Below are positions 9,231 through 17,737 of a DNA stretch of 43,821 bases, piece after piece. The stretch lies in NCBI GenBank assembly GCA_032718475.1, contig JAUCBJ010000081.1, forward strand, positions 1 through 43,821, read 5' to 3'. How positions within the stretch are numbered: position 1 is the first letter of the stretch; each line of letters begins with the position of its first letter. The notes beneath the pieces are model-generated. The model was not told the DNA's origin. It was given only the letters and a program-made list of their open reading frames with translations, and searched no databases. This DNA comes from Nemertoderma westbladi (taxonomy: Eukaryota > Xenacoelomorpha > Nemertodermatida > Nemertodermatidae). A program made the translations under genes and the position numbers.

Positions 9231-11505
9231 GTATATTACTCTTAATTGGGCCTGTCAGTGTCCACCCGAATGGTGTTAATATCGCCACCGGGTCACACTG
9301 CTTGTCTTTGCCGAAGACCGTTTGCATTCTTTCGTGGGCTGTTGGGCAGTCCATCCCTACTATGATGGATACCTTCCTAACGTCCACGTCTGGGATTGAG
9401 AAGTCAATGTCGTCCAGGAATTTATACTGCTCGACCTCGATGTTGGTTGGCCGCCTGGCATTGATATTAATTGACTCTATCACTTGGATGGGGTCGATGG
9501 TTGCCCCATAGTCGCATCCTGGTGCCACTGCTGCAATTGCGCACCGTCCTGTTCTCATCTCCAGGGTCTCATCTTTGCTAGAGATGGTTGTTACCGCCAT
9601 TCTGCTTGGTCTCGTTCTCAATCCTATCTCTTCGGCCACCCATTCCTCGACTAATGTGAAGGCAGCTACACTATCAACCAGCATTAGTGTTGTTACTGAT
9701 CGATTGCCTTCCCCAATCACTCGCACGGGTACTACTCCAAGTAACACCGTTCCTCTCTTCTTCGCCCCTACTGTGCTCGTCGCCATCGTTTGGCCTCTCC
9801 TCTGACCAAATTTTATCGGCTTCTCCTTGCACTCCCTTGCTCTATGTCCACTCATTACACATCGCGAGCAGATTTTGTTGCTCAACGCATAATCTATCTG
9901 ATCTTGCCTAGGTAGCGCCTGCCAGTACCTGCAGTTCATGGTTTGATGAAGCGCATTTGCGTGTAGCTGGCATTTGCTCTTTGGGTCGTAGCCCTCTTTA
10001 TACAGCGCATTGCGTATCGCAGTTGCGTTCGTACCAAAGTCCCTACTATTCTTATTGTTTGGATTCGGCCTAGTGGACATACTGGGGTTATGTTTATTCG
10101 TGTTGTTATTGTTTCCCTGTCCGTTCCATGGTGTTGTCTTATCCTCGGCTAGCTGTGGACTTGCAGTCCCCTGCGTCGCTGCATATGGCAATGATTGCCT
10201 GAGTCTCGGTAATGCGTTTGATGTATTGTGCTCTGGTTTCGGTCTATGGTAGTCTGTCTTCGGTCCCTTTCCCAGGCTATCTTCACTATAGACTGGGTCA
10301 GTTATTAGTTCAGCCTCGTAGTTTAAGAAGTTTGACATTTCTTCTAAACCCGGTTCCGCACCCTTCTTATCTCGAGTGGAGAAGGCGATTTTCCTCCACT
10401 TGTTGCGCAGCCAGTTTGGTAGTGCCTGCGCCATCGTGGTGATGTTGTTGGACGCGTTGAGCTCGTATGGCGCGTCTAGCGTCTTCAGCACGATCAGCGC
10501 CTTTTCTACTTTGTTAGCGAACGTTTTAATGCTAACGGGATTATCCTGTAGGCCACCCGATGTTATGCCTCTCAGCGTTTGCCTGATGATCTTGGCCAGG
10601 TGCCCGTATTCCCTATCCAGTGCCCGCCATGCTGTTGTGAAGCCGCCCTCTATTCCTTGATATTGCCTCACGATATCGTATGCTGGGCCTCCCGTGTATA
10701 CTTGCAGATACTTTAGGCACTCCGCCTGCATCAAGTTTTTTGTTAGTATTTCGTTACTATACATGCGCCGAAACTGTAGATATTCTTCCGGCCTGCTCCC
10801 ATCGAATTTGAATGGTTCCACGGGTGGTAGCTCGATCCTCGTTTTCAACGCATCGATCAACGTGGCCATCCCCATCGCCTGTGCTTCCAATGGGTTCGAC
10901 GGATGTTGTGTAGTTTCTCCTGTCTGGCACGGTTCGTCCGTCCTATTTCTTGACTTTCTCTGACTTGGGTATGTCATCGGGGGTAGCGGCCCCCTCCATA
11001 TATCTGTATCACACGACCTGTTCTCATCCAAGGGTCTCGTTGTTCTTGCTCCTATCGGGGTATATTGTTGATATTGTGATGGGGGAATGTCACCCTGTCC
11101 CCCCCCCCCCCCCCCCGCCGGTATGTTTGGTACTGGGGTTGATGTTAATATGTTGGGGCCCATACACCTATCCGCAATAATTCCCCCCTCCCCTGGGTAT
11201 ATGTTATGTCCCTGCATGCTGTAGTCATACTGCTGTACTGGTACCGGTATAGGCCTACCAGCTTCTGGCCTACCCGCCGGTATGTATTCCGCGACTTCCG
11301 GGTTTAATCCCGTTGCCCGCACTATCCTATCCCCTACATTGCCTCTCTCAGTATGGCCTATGGTATGTGCAGTAAGGCCTACAGTATGTCCTACAGTCTG
11401 CATGTGTCGCTCGGGATCGAAGTTTATTCTTCTCGAATAATCCTCCCCGCGGCTACCGTATTCTCGATCGATAGGTGTATTCCGTTGGAAAGTTTCTCTT
11501 CGACC
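8395..11505 (-). CDS. gag: BEL-A1 gag, zinc knuckle and protease
   Basis: This is an open minus-strand frame of about 1000 codons from the first Met at 11403; the frame is open upstream to about 11505, where ORF2 joins it. In order: a Tyr/Pro-rich N-terminal part, an in-frame poly-Gly stretch (G18 at 11099-11116), and a DUF1759-type BEL gag core ('EPFKFDGSRPEEYLQFRRMY'). Then come a Cys/His region ('ICSRCVMSGHRAREC'), the retropepsin-like domain and 'PFGWTLTGP', the usual end of BEL protease. The protease active site here reads 'LMLVDSVAAF'; A2 has the expected DSGAAF, so Gly is replaced by Val in A1 and the protease is probably dead. From about 9230 the frame runs into the pol remnant. Gag would form particles and bind RNA. 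Confidence 0.8.
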   Translation of the reverse strand, partial: GRRETFQRNTPIDREYGSRGEDYSRRINFDPERHMQTVGHTVGLTAHTIGHTERGNVGDRIVRATGLNPEVAEYIPAGRPEAGRPIPVPVQQYDYSMQGHNIYPGEGGIIADRCMGPNILTSTPVPNIPAGGGGGGQGDIPPSQYQQYTPIGARTTRPLDENRSCDTDIWRGPLPPMTYPSQRKSRNRTDEPCQTGETTQHPSNPLEAQAMGMATLIDALKTRIELPPVEPFKFDGSRPEEYLQFRRMYSNEILTKNLMQAECLKYLQVYTGGPAYDIVRQYQGIEGGFTTAWRALDREYGHLAKIIRQTLRGITSGGLQDNPVSIKTFANKVEKALIVLKTLDAPYELNASNNITTMAQALPNWLRNKWRKIAFSTRDKKGAEPGLEEMSNFLNYEAELITDPVYSEDSLGKGPKTDYHRPKPEHNTSNALPRLRQSLPYAATQGTASPQLAEDKTTPWNGQGNNNNTNKHNPSMSTRPNPNNKNSRDFGTNATAIRNALYKEGYDPKSKCQLHANALHQTMNCRYWQALPRQDQIDYALSNKICSRCVMSGHRARECKEKPIKFGQRRGQTMATSTVGAKKRGTVLLGVVPVRVIGEGNRSVTTLMLVDSVAAFTLVEEWVAEEIGLRTRPSRMAVTTISSKDETLEMRTGRCAIAAVAPGCDYGATIDPIQVIESININARRPTNIEVEQYKFLDDIDFSIPDVDVRKVSIIVGMDCPTAHERMQTVFGKDKQCDPVAILTPFGWTLTGPIKSNIPFHVSESSGCMVPGTVDEIEERPEMGNSGRQLEVEATPREWAEENGMDAEDLETMGWNKSPSKHRYGDGEGRTAKCPGDRLEKCPEEMPVRLGGMPTRGRPSRRTKWKGRRLETIRPGAEKPVGVRVMDKGSGKVGGVLHTHAGLTECEGALHGQRPCIPKDEQGSWTPLMPAHILRGRPAEVASKIKEKNRGGIIPPGDTLKGGTLPPRDDHEIRNINSRQHFQKQEKRPPIELTRRAERRIREPIGGQWESCLLEESPLGSLSCPTGWTGMEELDP
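11099..11116 (-). repeat. G18 tract at the ORF2/gag junction of BEL-A1
   Basis: Eighteen C on the plus strand encode poly-Gly on the minus strand. Eighteen is a multiple of three and here keeps ORF2 and gag in one frame. The equivalent tract in BEL-A2 has 14 and breaks the frame. Confidence 0.85.
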
Positions 11506-12143
11506 CCCCCTCTCTACTGTTCTCGTCTTCGTACCGGTATATCGCGTACCCCTCCATCGGCGCGTAATGCGCCTCGCCGGGTCGCATCTCTCCGGGGCGA
11601 CGGCAATCTCCCGGAGTCCGACCCCACTGATTCTCCGTTCTCATCTCAACTACCGACGGCTCGCTATCCGTCCTCGCTCTTCTATCGTTCGCGGCGATAC
11701 CTCTACTACTGTCTTCTCTTCTTCTCCTTTCAGTGGAGTATTCCCGCTCGTGAGATCTCTCGTCGACCTCCCGGTTAAACCCCACTGTTCTTTTTCCCTC
11801 TTCTGATCAGGCTCGACGCTTCGTCCGCCCTCTTACGACGTCAACCTGTCTCTCTCTGCTCGGTCGCACGCCGCTGGGGATACTCGCAATCCCCCTATTA
11901 CTTTCCGTCGCCGGTTGTTGCGGTTTACCAATTTCGGCCCGCGCATTATCCGCTGACGGCTGTGGGACACTCTCTGCCCCCCCCCCTTTCGCCGCTAACT
12001 CGCTGTTGTGGGGTTCTCGTAGCCCCCCCCACTCGCACATCTAACTTCGCTACTCCTCACCCCTCTACTATATCCCTCTCCAGTCGACACATCAACCCTA
12101 CCGCGGTCGGGTCTATTCACCCCCGCCTCTCCCTCTGCTATTG

Positions 12144-12440
12144 CGTGGCCTACCAGGCCCTCTACTCCCTGCCTACCAACTATGTGGCCTACCAGGCCCT
12201 CGCTGGGTCTATTCAACCCAGCCACTCCCTGCCTACCAACTACCTGGCCTACCAGGCCCTCGCTGGGTCTACCTAACCCAGCTACTCCCTGCCTACCAAC
12301 TGTGTGGCCTACCAGGCCCTCGCTGGGTCTATTCAACCCAGCCACTCCCTGCCTACCAACTACGTGACCTACCAGGCCCTCGCTGGGTCTACCTAACCCA
12401 GCTACTTCCGGCCCACCAACTGTACGACCTACCAGGTCCC
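12144..12440 (-). repeat. 60-bp (20-aa) tandem repeats in BEL-A1 ORF2
   Basis: Five to six copies of a 60-bp unit ('TGGCCTACCAGGCCCTCG' and following on the plus strand) code on the minus strand for Gly/Val-rich 20-residue repeats. The period is a multiple of three and BEL-A2 has the same array at 32062-32400, so the repeats are part of the protein. Confidence 0.85.
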
Positions 12441-12856
12441 CGTCTGTCTGGCTATACACGCCCGACGTGTTTACGTTAATAGCACTCATATTGGAAACGG
12501 AATTAATTTGTTCGTTCGAAATAAAATCATTTGAATTACTTTGCGCGACTACACTATCTGAATTATTTTGTAAATTCGGGCTCGGATCATTATTTAAATT
12601 ATTTGGATTATTTTGTGTAATTGCGTTACTTAAATTATTTTGTAGGTTCGAATTTGGGTTATTATTTTGATTATTTGGATTATTTTGTATAGCTGCATTA
12701 ATATTAGAATTATTTTCTACGTTAATATTAGGGTTGTTCTGATTTAAATTTAAATTACTATCACTAGGCAAAGTATTTCCTGCAATAAAGGTTTGATTAG
12801 AATTATCCCATACGGTACTATTAATATTAACCACGTCTACTGTACCATTATCATTA

Positions 12857-14407
12857 TTACCCCCCCCCCCCCCCCCCCCCGCCCGCACGGTCACACCAGT
12901 TTTGGGTCTGTCGTGCGGTCCCCGCAAGTGGGGCATTAATAAATGTATCCACGGCCCCCGGCTCCTCAAAAATACTCGAGCCAGCCTCGCTCTCAGACGC
13001 CCCCATCTGCGCCAGTTCCACCTCACGCGTGTGTACAGCTTCATACTCTACGAGTTTGTCTCGCTGTTTCTCCAATTCTTTTCGCTCACGCTCCACTTTT
13101 GCTATTTTATCCATAGCCTCCCGTTCGCTCTGCTCGGCCAATTCCATCTCTCTCCTAATCCCCTCCCTTCGCCTCACCTCAAGCTCTCTACGCTCACTCT
13201 CCTCCCTCGCTTCACGCTCTCTGCGTTCACTTTCCTCCCTCGCCTCACGCTTCTCGCGTTCGCTTTTCTCTCTCGCCACACGCTCCTCTTGTTCCTTCAA
13301 CTCTATTTCATCATACTCCCTAAGGCTCCTCACGGCCCTTTCGGCCCTCTCTCTTGTCTCTCTAATCGACGCCATTTCCCTCTCTAGCAGCACTCTCCCT
13401 TCCTCTAGCCGTCTACCTACTTCTCTATTACCTTGCACTGCTAGATTGAGACGGTACCTAGCGTCTATCTCTCTCACCCGTCTTTCTTTCGCGGAGGATG
13501 TAGCAGACTTCTCGGTTGTGAAGGATTCCCTCCGCCTTCTCGATCTACTAACTTTCCCCCTCCTCCCGGAACTCCCTCCGACCGACGAGAACGAATCCGC
13601 GGGGTCAACCTCGGATTCGCCCTCCTCAGGTCTGTTCCAACCCACTAATTTTATACCCCGGGCATCGATTAAATATGGCCCTATGTACACTACACTAGGT
13701 TGTATACCCCCATGCCGCCATGAGTCATACAGTTCCTCGGCAACCCTTCTCGCTCTCTCCTCGGCCAATTCTCTCTGCCCGAAACGCATTAGATAGTATA
13801 AATGTCTGTCCGACTTACCTAGTCCTGACTTCAGTTTTACCTCGTCTATCGTTTTCCCCTTTCTGGCCTCCTCTAGTAGTCTCCGGGTCGCGTTGTAGGC
13901 CCGTCGAAGTCGATCAGAGACCCCGACGTCCTCGTCGCCGACCTCTCCTCCATCTCTCCGGGTTCGACGTCGTACCGGCGGCCCCACCGTCGCCGTTCCG
14001 GTGGGCCGTCCGTCGCCCTCGGCCTGTGCCTGGCCGGCGACATCGGTATCGACATCTCCGACGTCTCTCCGGGTCCGGCGTCGTACCGTCGGCCCCACCG
14101 TCGCCGTCTCGGTGGGCCGTTCGTCGCTCTCGGCCTGTGGCTGGCCCGCGACATCGGCACGTCGACCCTCGTTCCGTGTCGACTCGTCTCTTTCTCCCTC
14201 GAGCTCGTTCTCTCTATCCTCCGACTCGACTCCCCTTCCTCTTGACTCGGCTTCTGACTCCAGACGGCCCCCCTCATCTTGAATCTCCGGTTCGCCCGTT
14301 ACCGATGGCTCCGGCGTCGTGGGCCTGTATCGCCTGGTTGCGGCCTCGCGGATCGTTAGCTCTTCGTCCGGGGTCCGCGTCGGTGTTGTCTCACCCGACT
14401 GACTCAT
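12857..14407 (-). CDS. BEL-A1 ORF1: coiled-coil protein ending in poly-Gly
   Basis: 516 codons from an ATG at 14405-14407, the first gene after the 5' LTR. Residues 1-90 are acidic and Arg-rich. About 90-165 hold a tandem duplication of a ~37-aa unit ('DVAGQ.QAE...RPT.TATVGP.VRRRTRRD'). About 170-260 form a conserved globular stretch ('LRRAYNATRRLLEEARKGKT', 'SDRHLYYLMRFGQRELAEER'). Residues 310-490 are a long Glu/Arg coiled coil. The C-terminus is 'QNWCDRAG' plus poly-Gly from the G21 run, ended at once by TAATAATGA. BEL-A2 has the same gene (498 aa). The family is unrecognised; a self-associating structural role is inferred from the coiled coil. ORF2 continues in the +1 frame. Confidence 0.8.
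   Translation of the reverse strand: MSQSGETTPTRTPDEELTIREAATRRYRPTTPEPSVTGEPEIQDEGGRLESEAESRGRGVESEDRENELEGERDESTRNEGRRADVAGQPQAESDERPTETATVGPTVRRRTRRDVGDVDTDVAGQAQAEGDGRPTGTATVGPPVRRRTRRDGGEVGDEDVGVSDRLRRAYNATRRLLEEARKGKTIDEVKLKSGLGKSDRHLYYLMRFGQRELAEERARRVAEELYDSWRHGGIQPSVVYIGPYLIDARGIKLVGWNRPEEGESEVDPADSFSSVGGSSGRRGKVSRSRRRRESFTTEKSATSSAKERRVREIDARYRLNLAVQGNREVGRRLEEGRVLLEREMASIRETRERAERAVRSLREYDEIELKEQEERVAREKSEREKREAREESERREREAREESERRELEVRRREGIRREMELAEQSEREAMDKIAKVERERKELEKQRDKLVEYEAVHTREVELAQMGASESEAGSSIFEEPGAVDTFINAPLAGTARQTQNWCDRAGGGGGGGG
12860..12880 (-). repeat. G21 tract at the ORF1/ORF2 junction of BEL-A1
   Basis: Twenty-one C on the plus strand. On the coding strand seven GGG codons are followed directly by TAA TAA TGA in the ORF1 frame. 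One base further on, the frame stays open as GGT AAT AAT GAT and continues into ORF2. BEL-A2 has 15. Confidence 0.88.
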
Positions 14408-14472
14408 CTCTCTTTATCTCTAGATTGGTCGCTGAGTTTAGTTAGCTAGGGCGGCAGCTCTGATTTAGTTAC
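14408..14472 (-). other. BEL-A1 leader between 5' LTR and ORF1
   Basis: Only 65 bp separate the LTR from the ORF1 ATG. The minus strand reads GTAACTAAATC and then AGCTGCCGCCCTAG directly after the LTR. No canonical TGG-starting tRNA primer site is present. Confidence 0.6.
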
Positions 14473-15021
14473 TGTGACGGGATCCAGATGAGATCCCGGT
14501 TTATCCGTTTGTTAGTTCACTCGTCCCCGCCGTGTATGAAAGATAAAGGAGTTTGTGCTGTTCGTCGTATATAATATTTGGGTATACAGATATAGATATA
14601 GGTATAGATATGAGATAATATGGTTGTTGTATACGGAAGGCGGGATACGGTAACTAAAGTCCCGGTCCTTCCCTAGCTAAACTATCTAACCTAAACTAGC
14701 ACCAATATTGCACTGAGATTACTGAACTGATATGATTACTGCCAAGTGGCTATATTGCACGGTTGGCCTTGTTACTCTACCTAATCGATGCCTTTCCCCC
14801 CTCTGATTGGTTGATACCCTTGTTGGCGCCCTTTGGAGTGTTCCCGTTCACTCCACCTGTTCTCTCTGGGTTAGGGGTTTGGCCCCTGACCCTCATTGTG
14901 TGCTTCTCCTTCCCATTCTTATTGGGGTGGCACGAGTTGGTTGATTACCCAATCTCATGGCTCCCAATATTGCTTATCGGCTTAACTTTATGGGGTGTTA
15001 GCGGGATTGAATAAGCTAACA
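14473..15021 (-). repeat. BEL-A1 5' LTR (right)
   Basis: 549 bp, TGTGACGGG...GCTAACA on the plus strand, near-identical to 3202-3748 and to 34437-34976. As the upstream LTR of a minus-strand element it should carry the promoter. It is followed by the CTCGG target duplication. Confidence 0.9.
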
Positions 15022-15026
15022 CTCGG
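15022..15026. repeat. Right 5-bp target duplication of BEL-A1 (CTCGG)
   Basis: Matches 3197-3201 on the other side of the element. LINE-M sequence resumes immediately after it. Confidence 0.88.
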
Positions 15027-17600
15027 ACAGTGGAAATGAGATCCTTCCAGGCTTCCCGATTCTCCATAGTTGTCGCAATTTCGTTTCTCCCAAGTTCAGT
15101 ATCCCTTTCAAGTTGATCTATATATGTTATGGCCGGTCGTCCACGACTACGCTTTCCATGAGTTGGTTGCCAGAGAAGTAGATCTGGTATGACCTCGTCT
15201 TTACTTCGCCAGCAGTGCCCACTGAATCTTAATCTGCGTTCACGGAGGGTGGTTGATACAGGGTGGTATTGTACCATAAAGCTCGGCGTTTGTCATGTGT
15301 TGTCTCCAGCTGATGTTTAGGGCTGCCCTTAGTAGTCTTGTGTAGCAACCATCAATTCGTTGTTCAAGTGATTTAGTCAGTGTCCAGGTCTCACCCCCGT
15401 ATAAAAATACACTTTCCACTGTGGCTCGAAAGAACTTAGTCTTCAGGTGCCTGGAGAGATCTGATTTCCAGATGGTATCCATTTTTGATAGAGCTACCCA
15501 AGCCTTTGCTTTCCTAACTTCTATGTCCTTTTTGCTACTCTCTATCCATGATCCAAGGTACTGGAAGTCATCGACCTTCCTTAGTTGATTATTATCAATG
15601 GTTGTCAAGTTTCCATCAACATTAAAGGTCATGAATTCGGTCTTGGTAGCATTTATATGCAATCCAACCTCCTTAGCAGCCCTCTCCACTTTATTTAGTA
15701 GAAGCTGTGCATCTGCTAGCGTATTAGAGAGCAGGGCGATGTCATCCGCAAAGTCGGTGTCTGTGACTGTAGTTGCTGGATATCTACTACTTCTGCGTTC
15801 TTGAAGTGTGAATCCCAGATCTTCACCCTTTGTGGCCGTCCTCATTGCGTAATCCAGCACAATTACAAATAGTAATGGTGCTAATGTGTCACCTTGCAGT
15901 ACGCCAGCCAGGATTGAGAAAAACTCAGTTTCACCATCTGGTGAGAGTACCTGCGCTTCTGTGTCACAATATAACAATCCAATACCAGCAACAATTACTT
16001 CTGGTATTCCATAAGCTCTTATGATTTCAAGCATTTTACCTCTATGGATGGAGTCGAATGCCTTCTTGAAGTCCACAAAAGTCATGACTGCGGGGAGATT
16101 CTTTGACTTAATTCCTTCAATCATTCTCCGTAGTGCAAGTATCTGAGCTATTGTTGATCTACTTGGTCGAAATCCGTTTTGGCTCTTACGCAGTAGTTTC
16201 TCTATGTGAGGCCTAATCCTATATAGAATCATTTTATTGTATATTTTGGCAGCTACCACAAGCAGACAGATCCCACGATAGTTTGTTGGTATGCCGAGGT
16301 CTCCTTTCTTGGGGAGAGAGGCTTTAGTTGACCTTTAGTCCAAATTGGTGGTGGCTTTTCCCCTTTTAACATCCGGTTGCAAACATTCAATAATGGTCTA
16401 TTTAGCACTCCGGTTTTCCATACCTCTGCTGGGATTTCATCTAATCCACTCGCTTTATTATTGGACATGCTTTTAATGCTTCTTTGGAGTTCGGCAGGTG
16501 TGAAGTCCCCTGTTTCTATAGGTAGTGTCTTGTCATATATTTTCCTTGTAGGGCTGACCTCGATGTTTGGTGGGTGCCCAAGCAAGTTGCTGAAGTGATT
16601 TTTACACGTTCTTCAGGACTATCGGCTTTGAGGCGCCCCTTTGCACAACTTTTCCGACCAGATACCTCATTTACAGTTTGCCAGGTAAGTCTTGATTGTT
16701 GCTGTATGTGAGCAGTTGTAATTGCTTCAGTTTTATCCTGTATGTACTTTTCCTGGCTGATGTTGTAGGCCAATTTAAGATCGTCCTTAGCTTTCTCAAC
16801 CTTGTTAATGTTTTCGGTTGTTGGTTGTTCGGTTTTAACTTTGTAGGCTATCTTAAGATCTTCTCTCTTACAAGTAACCTCAGACTTTTGCCATGGCACA
16901 TACTGTTTTCGTTTAGGTTTCTGGGGGATATGCCTCTTAGCTGATTCCTTGTGGGCTGTTATTATATTCTGGTATATTGAATCGGTGGATTGGTCTTCAT
17001 CCATTGACTGAAGTGCTTCAAAGCGGTTTTGAACTTCTACTGTATAAGCATCCTTTACAGCATTGTCAGTTCTGAGTTTCTCCCAGTCATAGTTGATTTG
17101 CTTGCTTGTCCTGGGTTTGCTGGATCTCAAACTGAGTCTGATCTCTGCAGTCACAATTCTGTGGTCCGAACCAATTAGGTTGAACGAGCTGTATGCCTCG
17201 CAGTTGATCATGCCATTCCTCCACTTTTTGTTTATAAGGATGTAATCCAGTTATGCTTTGGTTCCATTAGGGTATTGAAAGGTCCATAGCTTCCCCTTAC
17301 TCTTTTCGAATGTGTTGTTTGTTGGTATCAATTCACATTCTTCCATTAGGTCTAAAAGTAAGTACCCATTTCTGTTAGAACTGGTGTTATAGGTGTAACC
17401 CTTGATGTCTTCTGGGCCAATTTGCGCATTCAGGTCACCAGCAATGACTTTAACATTGTGTTTCGGGATGTCCTTAATAAGTCCAGTCAGTTCTTCATAA
17501 AACTTGACTGCTTGTTCTGGCTCTGATGCATTGGTTGGACTGTAGCAACATATAACTGTTGTCTTGGGATTCCCATCAAATGTTGCGATCATAACCCTGG
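15027..17600 (-). mobile_element. LINE-M: 5'-truncated APE-type LINE, endonuclease and reverse transcriptase pseudogene
   Basis: On the minus strand the order is: partial endonuclease (from 17600: 'VIAGDLNAQIG', then 'GSDHRIV' near 17160), linker, reverse transcriptase (16580-15280: 'FVDFKKAFDSI', 'GVLQGDTLAPLLF', 'DFADDIALL') and a C-terminal 'FSGHCWRSKDEV' and 'RGRPAITYIDQL' segment (15260-15030). This arrangement fits RTE-like or related LINEs; the clade is not certain. It is dead: an in-frame TAA at about 17251 and frame changes near 16550, 16290 and 15260. The 5' end is truncated inside the endonuclease at 17600, the 3' end lies across BEL-A1 at 3164-3196, and the whole insertion is flanked by the 137-bp duplication. 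Confidence 0.82.
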
Positions 17601-17737
17601 AATTAAACATAAAAGGGATTGAAAACACATGGGTGGAAATTCCAGACAAACATAAACCCAACCATTCCCTGATTGTTAGCTGCATTTATCGCCCTGGGTC
17701 ATCCAACTACAACGATTTTGTCGAGGCTCTAGATCCT
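17601..17737. repeat. Right copy of the 137-bp target-site duplication
   Basis: Identical to 3027-3163. LINE-P continues without a break from 17738 ('LLHKLNNNKYDVIICGDINI'), which shows that the sequence before 3163 and after 17737 was once joined. Confidence 0.85.

Larger units (their letters stand above)
11506..12880 (-). pseudogene. BEL-A1 ORF2: Asn-rich, repeat-bearing and Arg-rich protein, broken
   Basis: This minus-strand region follows ORF1 and leads into gag. It starts with poly-Gly, then an Asn/Gln-rich stretch (about 12480-12850), 20-aa repeats with 'GRQGVAGL.RPSEGLVGH' (12144-12440), and an Arg/Glu/Ser-rich part. In A1 it is split by a one-base loss near a C8 run at about 12023-12030 (A2 has C9), a TGA at 11807-11809 where A2 has Arg, and a one-base gain at a C7 run near 11504-11510 (A2 has C6), which restores the frame. 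A2 keeps it open. The family is not recognised. By position it is an N-terminal extension of gag. Confidence 0.65.
3202..15021 (-). mobile_element. BEL-A1, BEL/Pao LTR retrotransposon lacking RT and integrase core
   Basis: A complete LTR-bounded unit of 11.8 kb on the minus strand, with two LTRs of about 548 bp, a 5-bp target duplication and a polypurine tract beside the 3' LTR. The gene order on the minus strand is ORF1 coiled coil, ORF2, gag-protease, a short pol 3' remnant, a hairpin array, and the exonuclease/zinc-knuckle gene. About 3 kb of pol is absent compared with a normal BEL element. The LTRs differ at roughly a dozen positions by eye (about 2%), so the insertion is not very old. 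It could move only with enzymes supplied in trans. Confidence 0.88.

Noticed and set aside
8579-9511. 310-codon plus-strand open frame
   Set aside because: Shadow of the minus-strand gag-protease/pol remnant; Pro/Ser/Leu-rich composition and no family resemblance.
12860-12880. Treating the poly-G tracts purely as sequencing error
   Set aside because: Two separate copies carry the tract at the same codon boundary with Gly codons and the triple stop beside it, so a tract exists, although exact lengths may be wrong.
13029-14445. Several long plus-strand frames rich in Ser/Leu/Pro/Arg
   Set aside because: Antisense of ORF1 of BEL-A1 (and 33000-34410 for A2). The minus-strand ORF has an ATG just after the LTR and conserved sequence.
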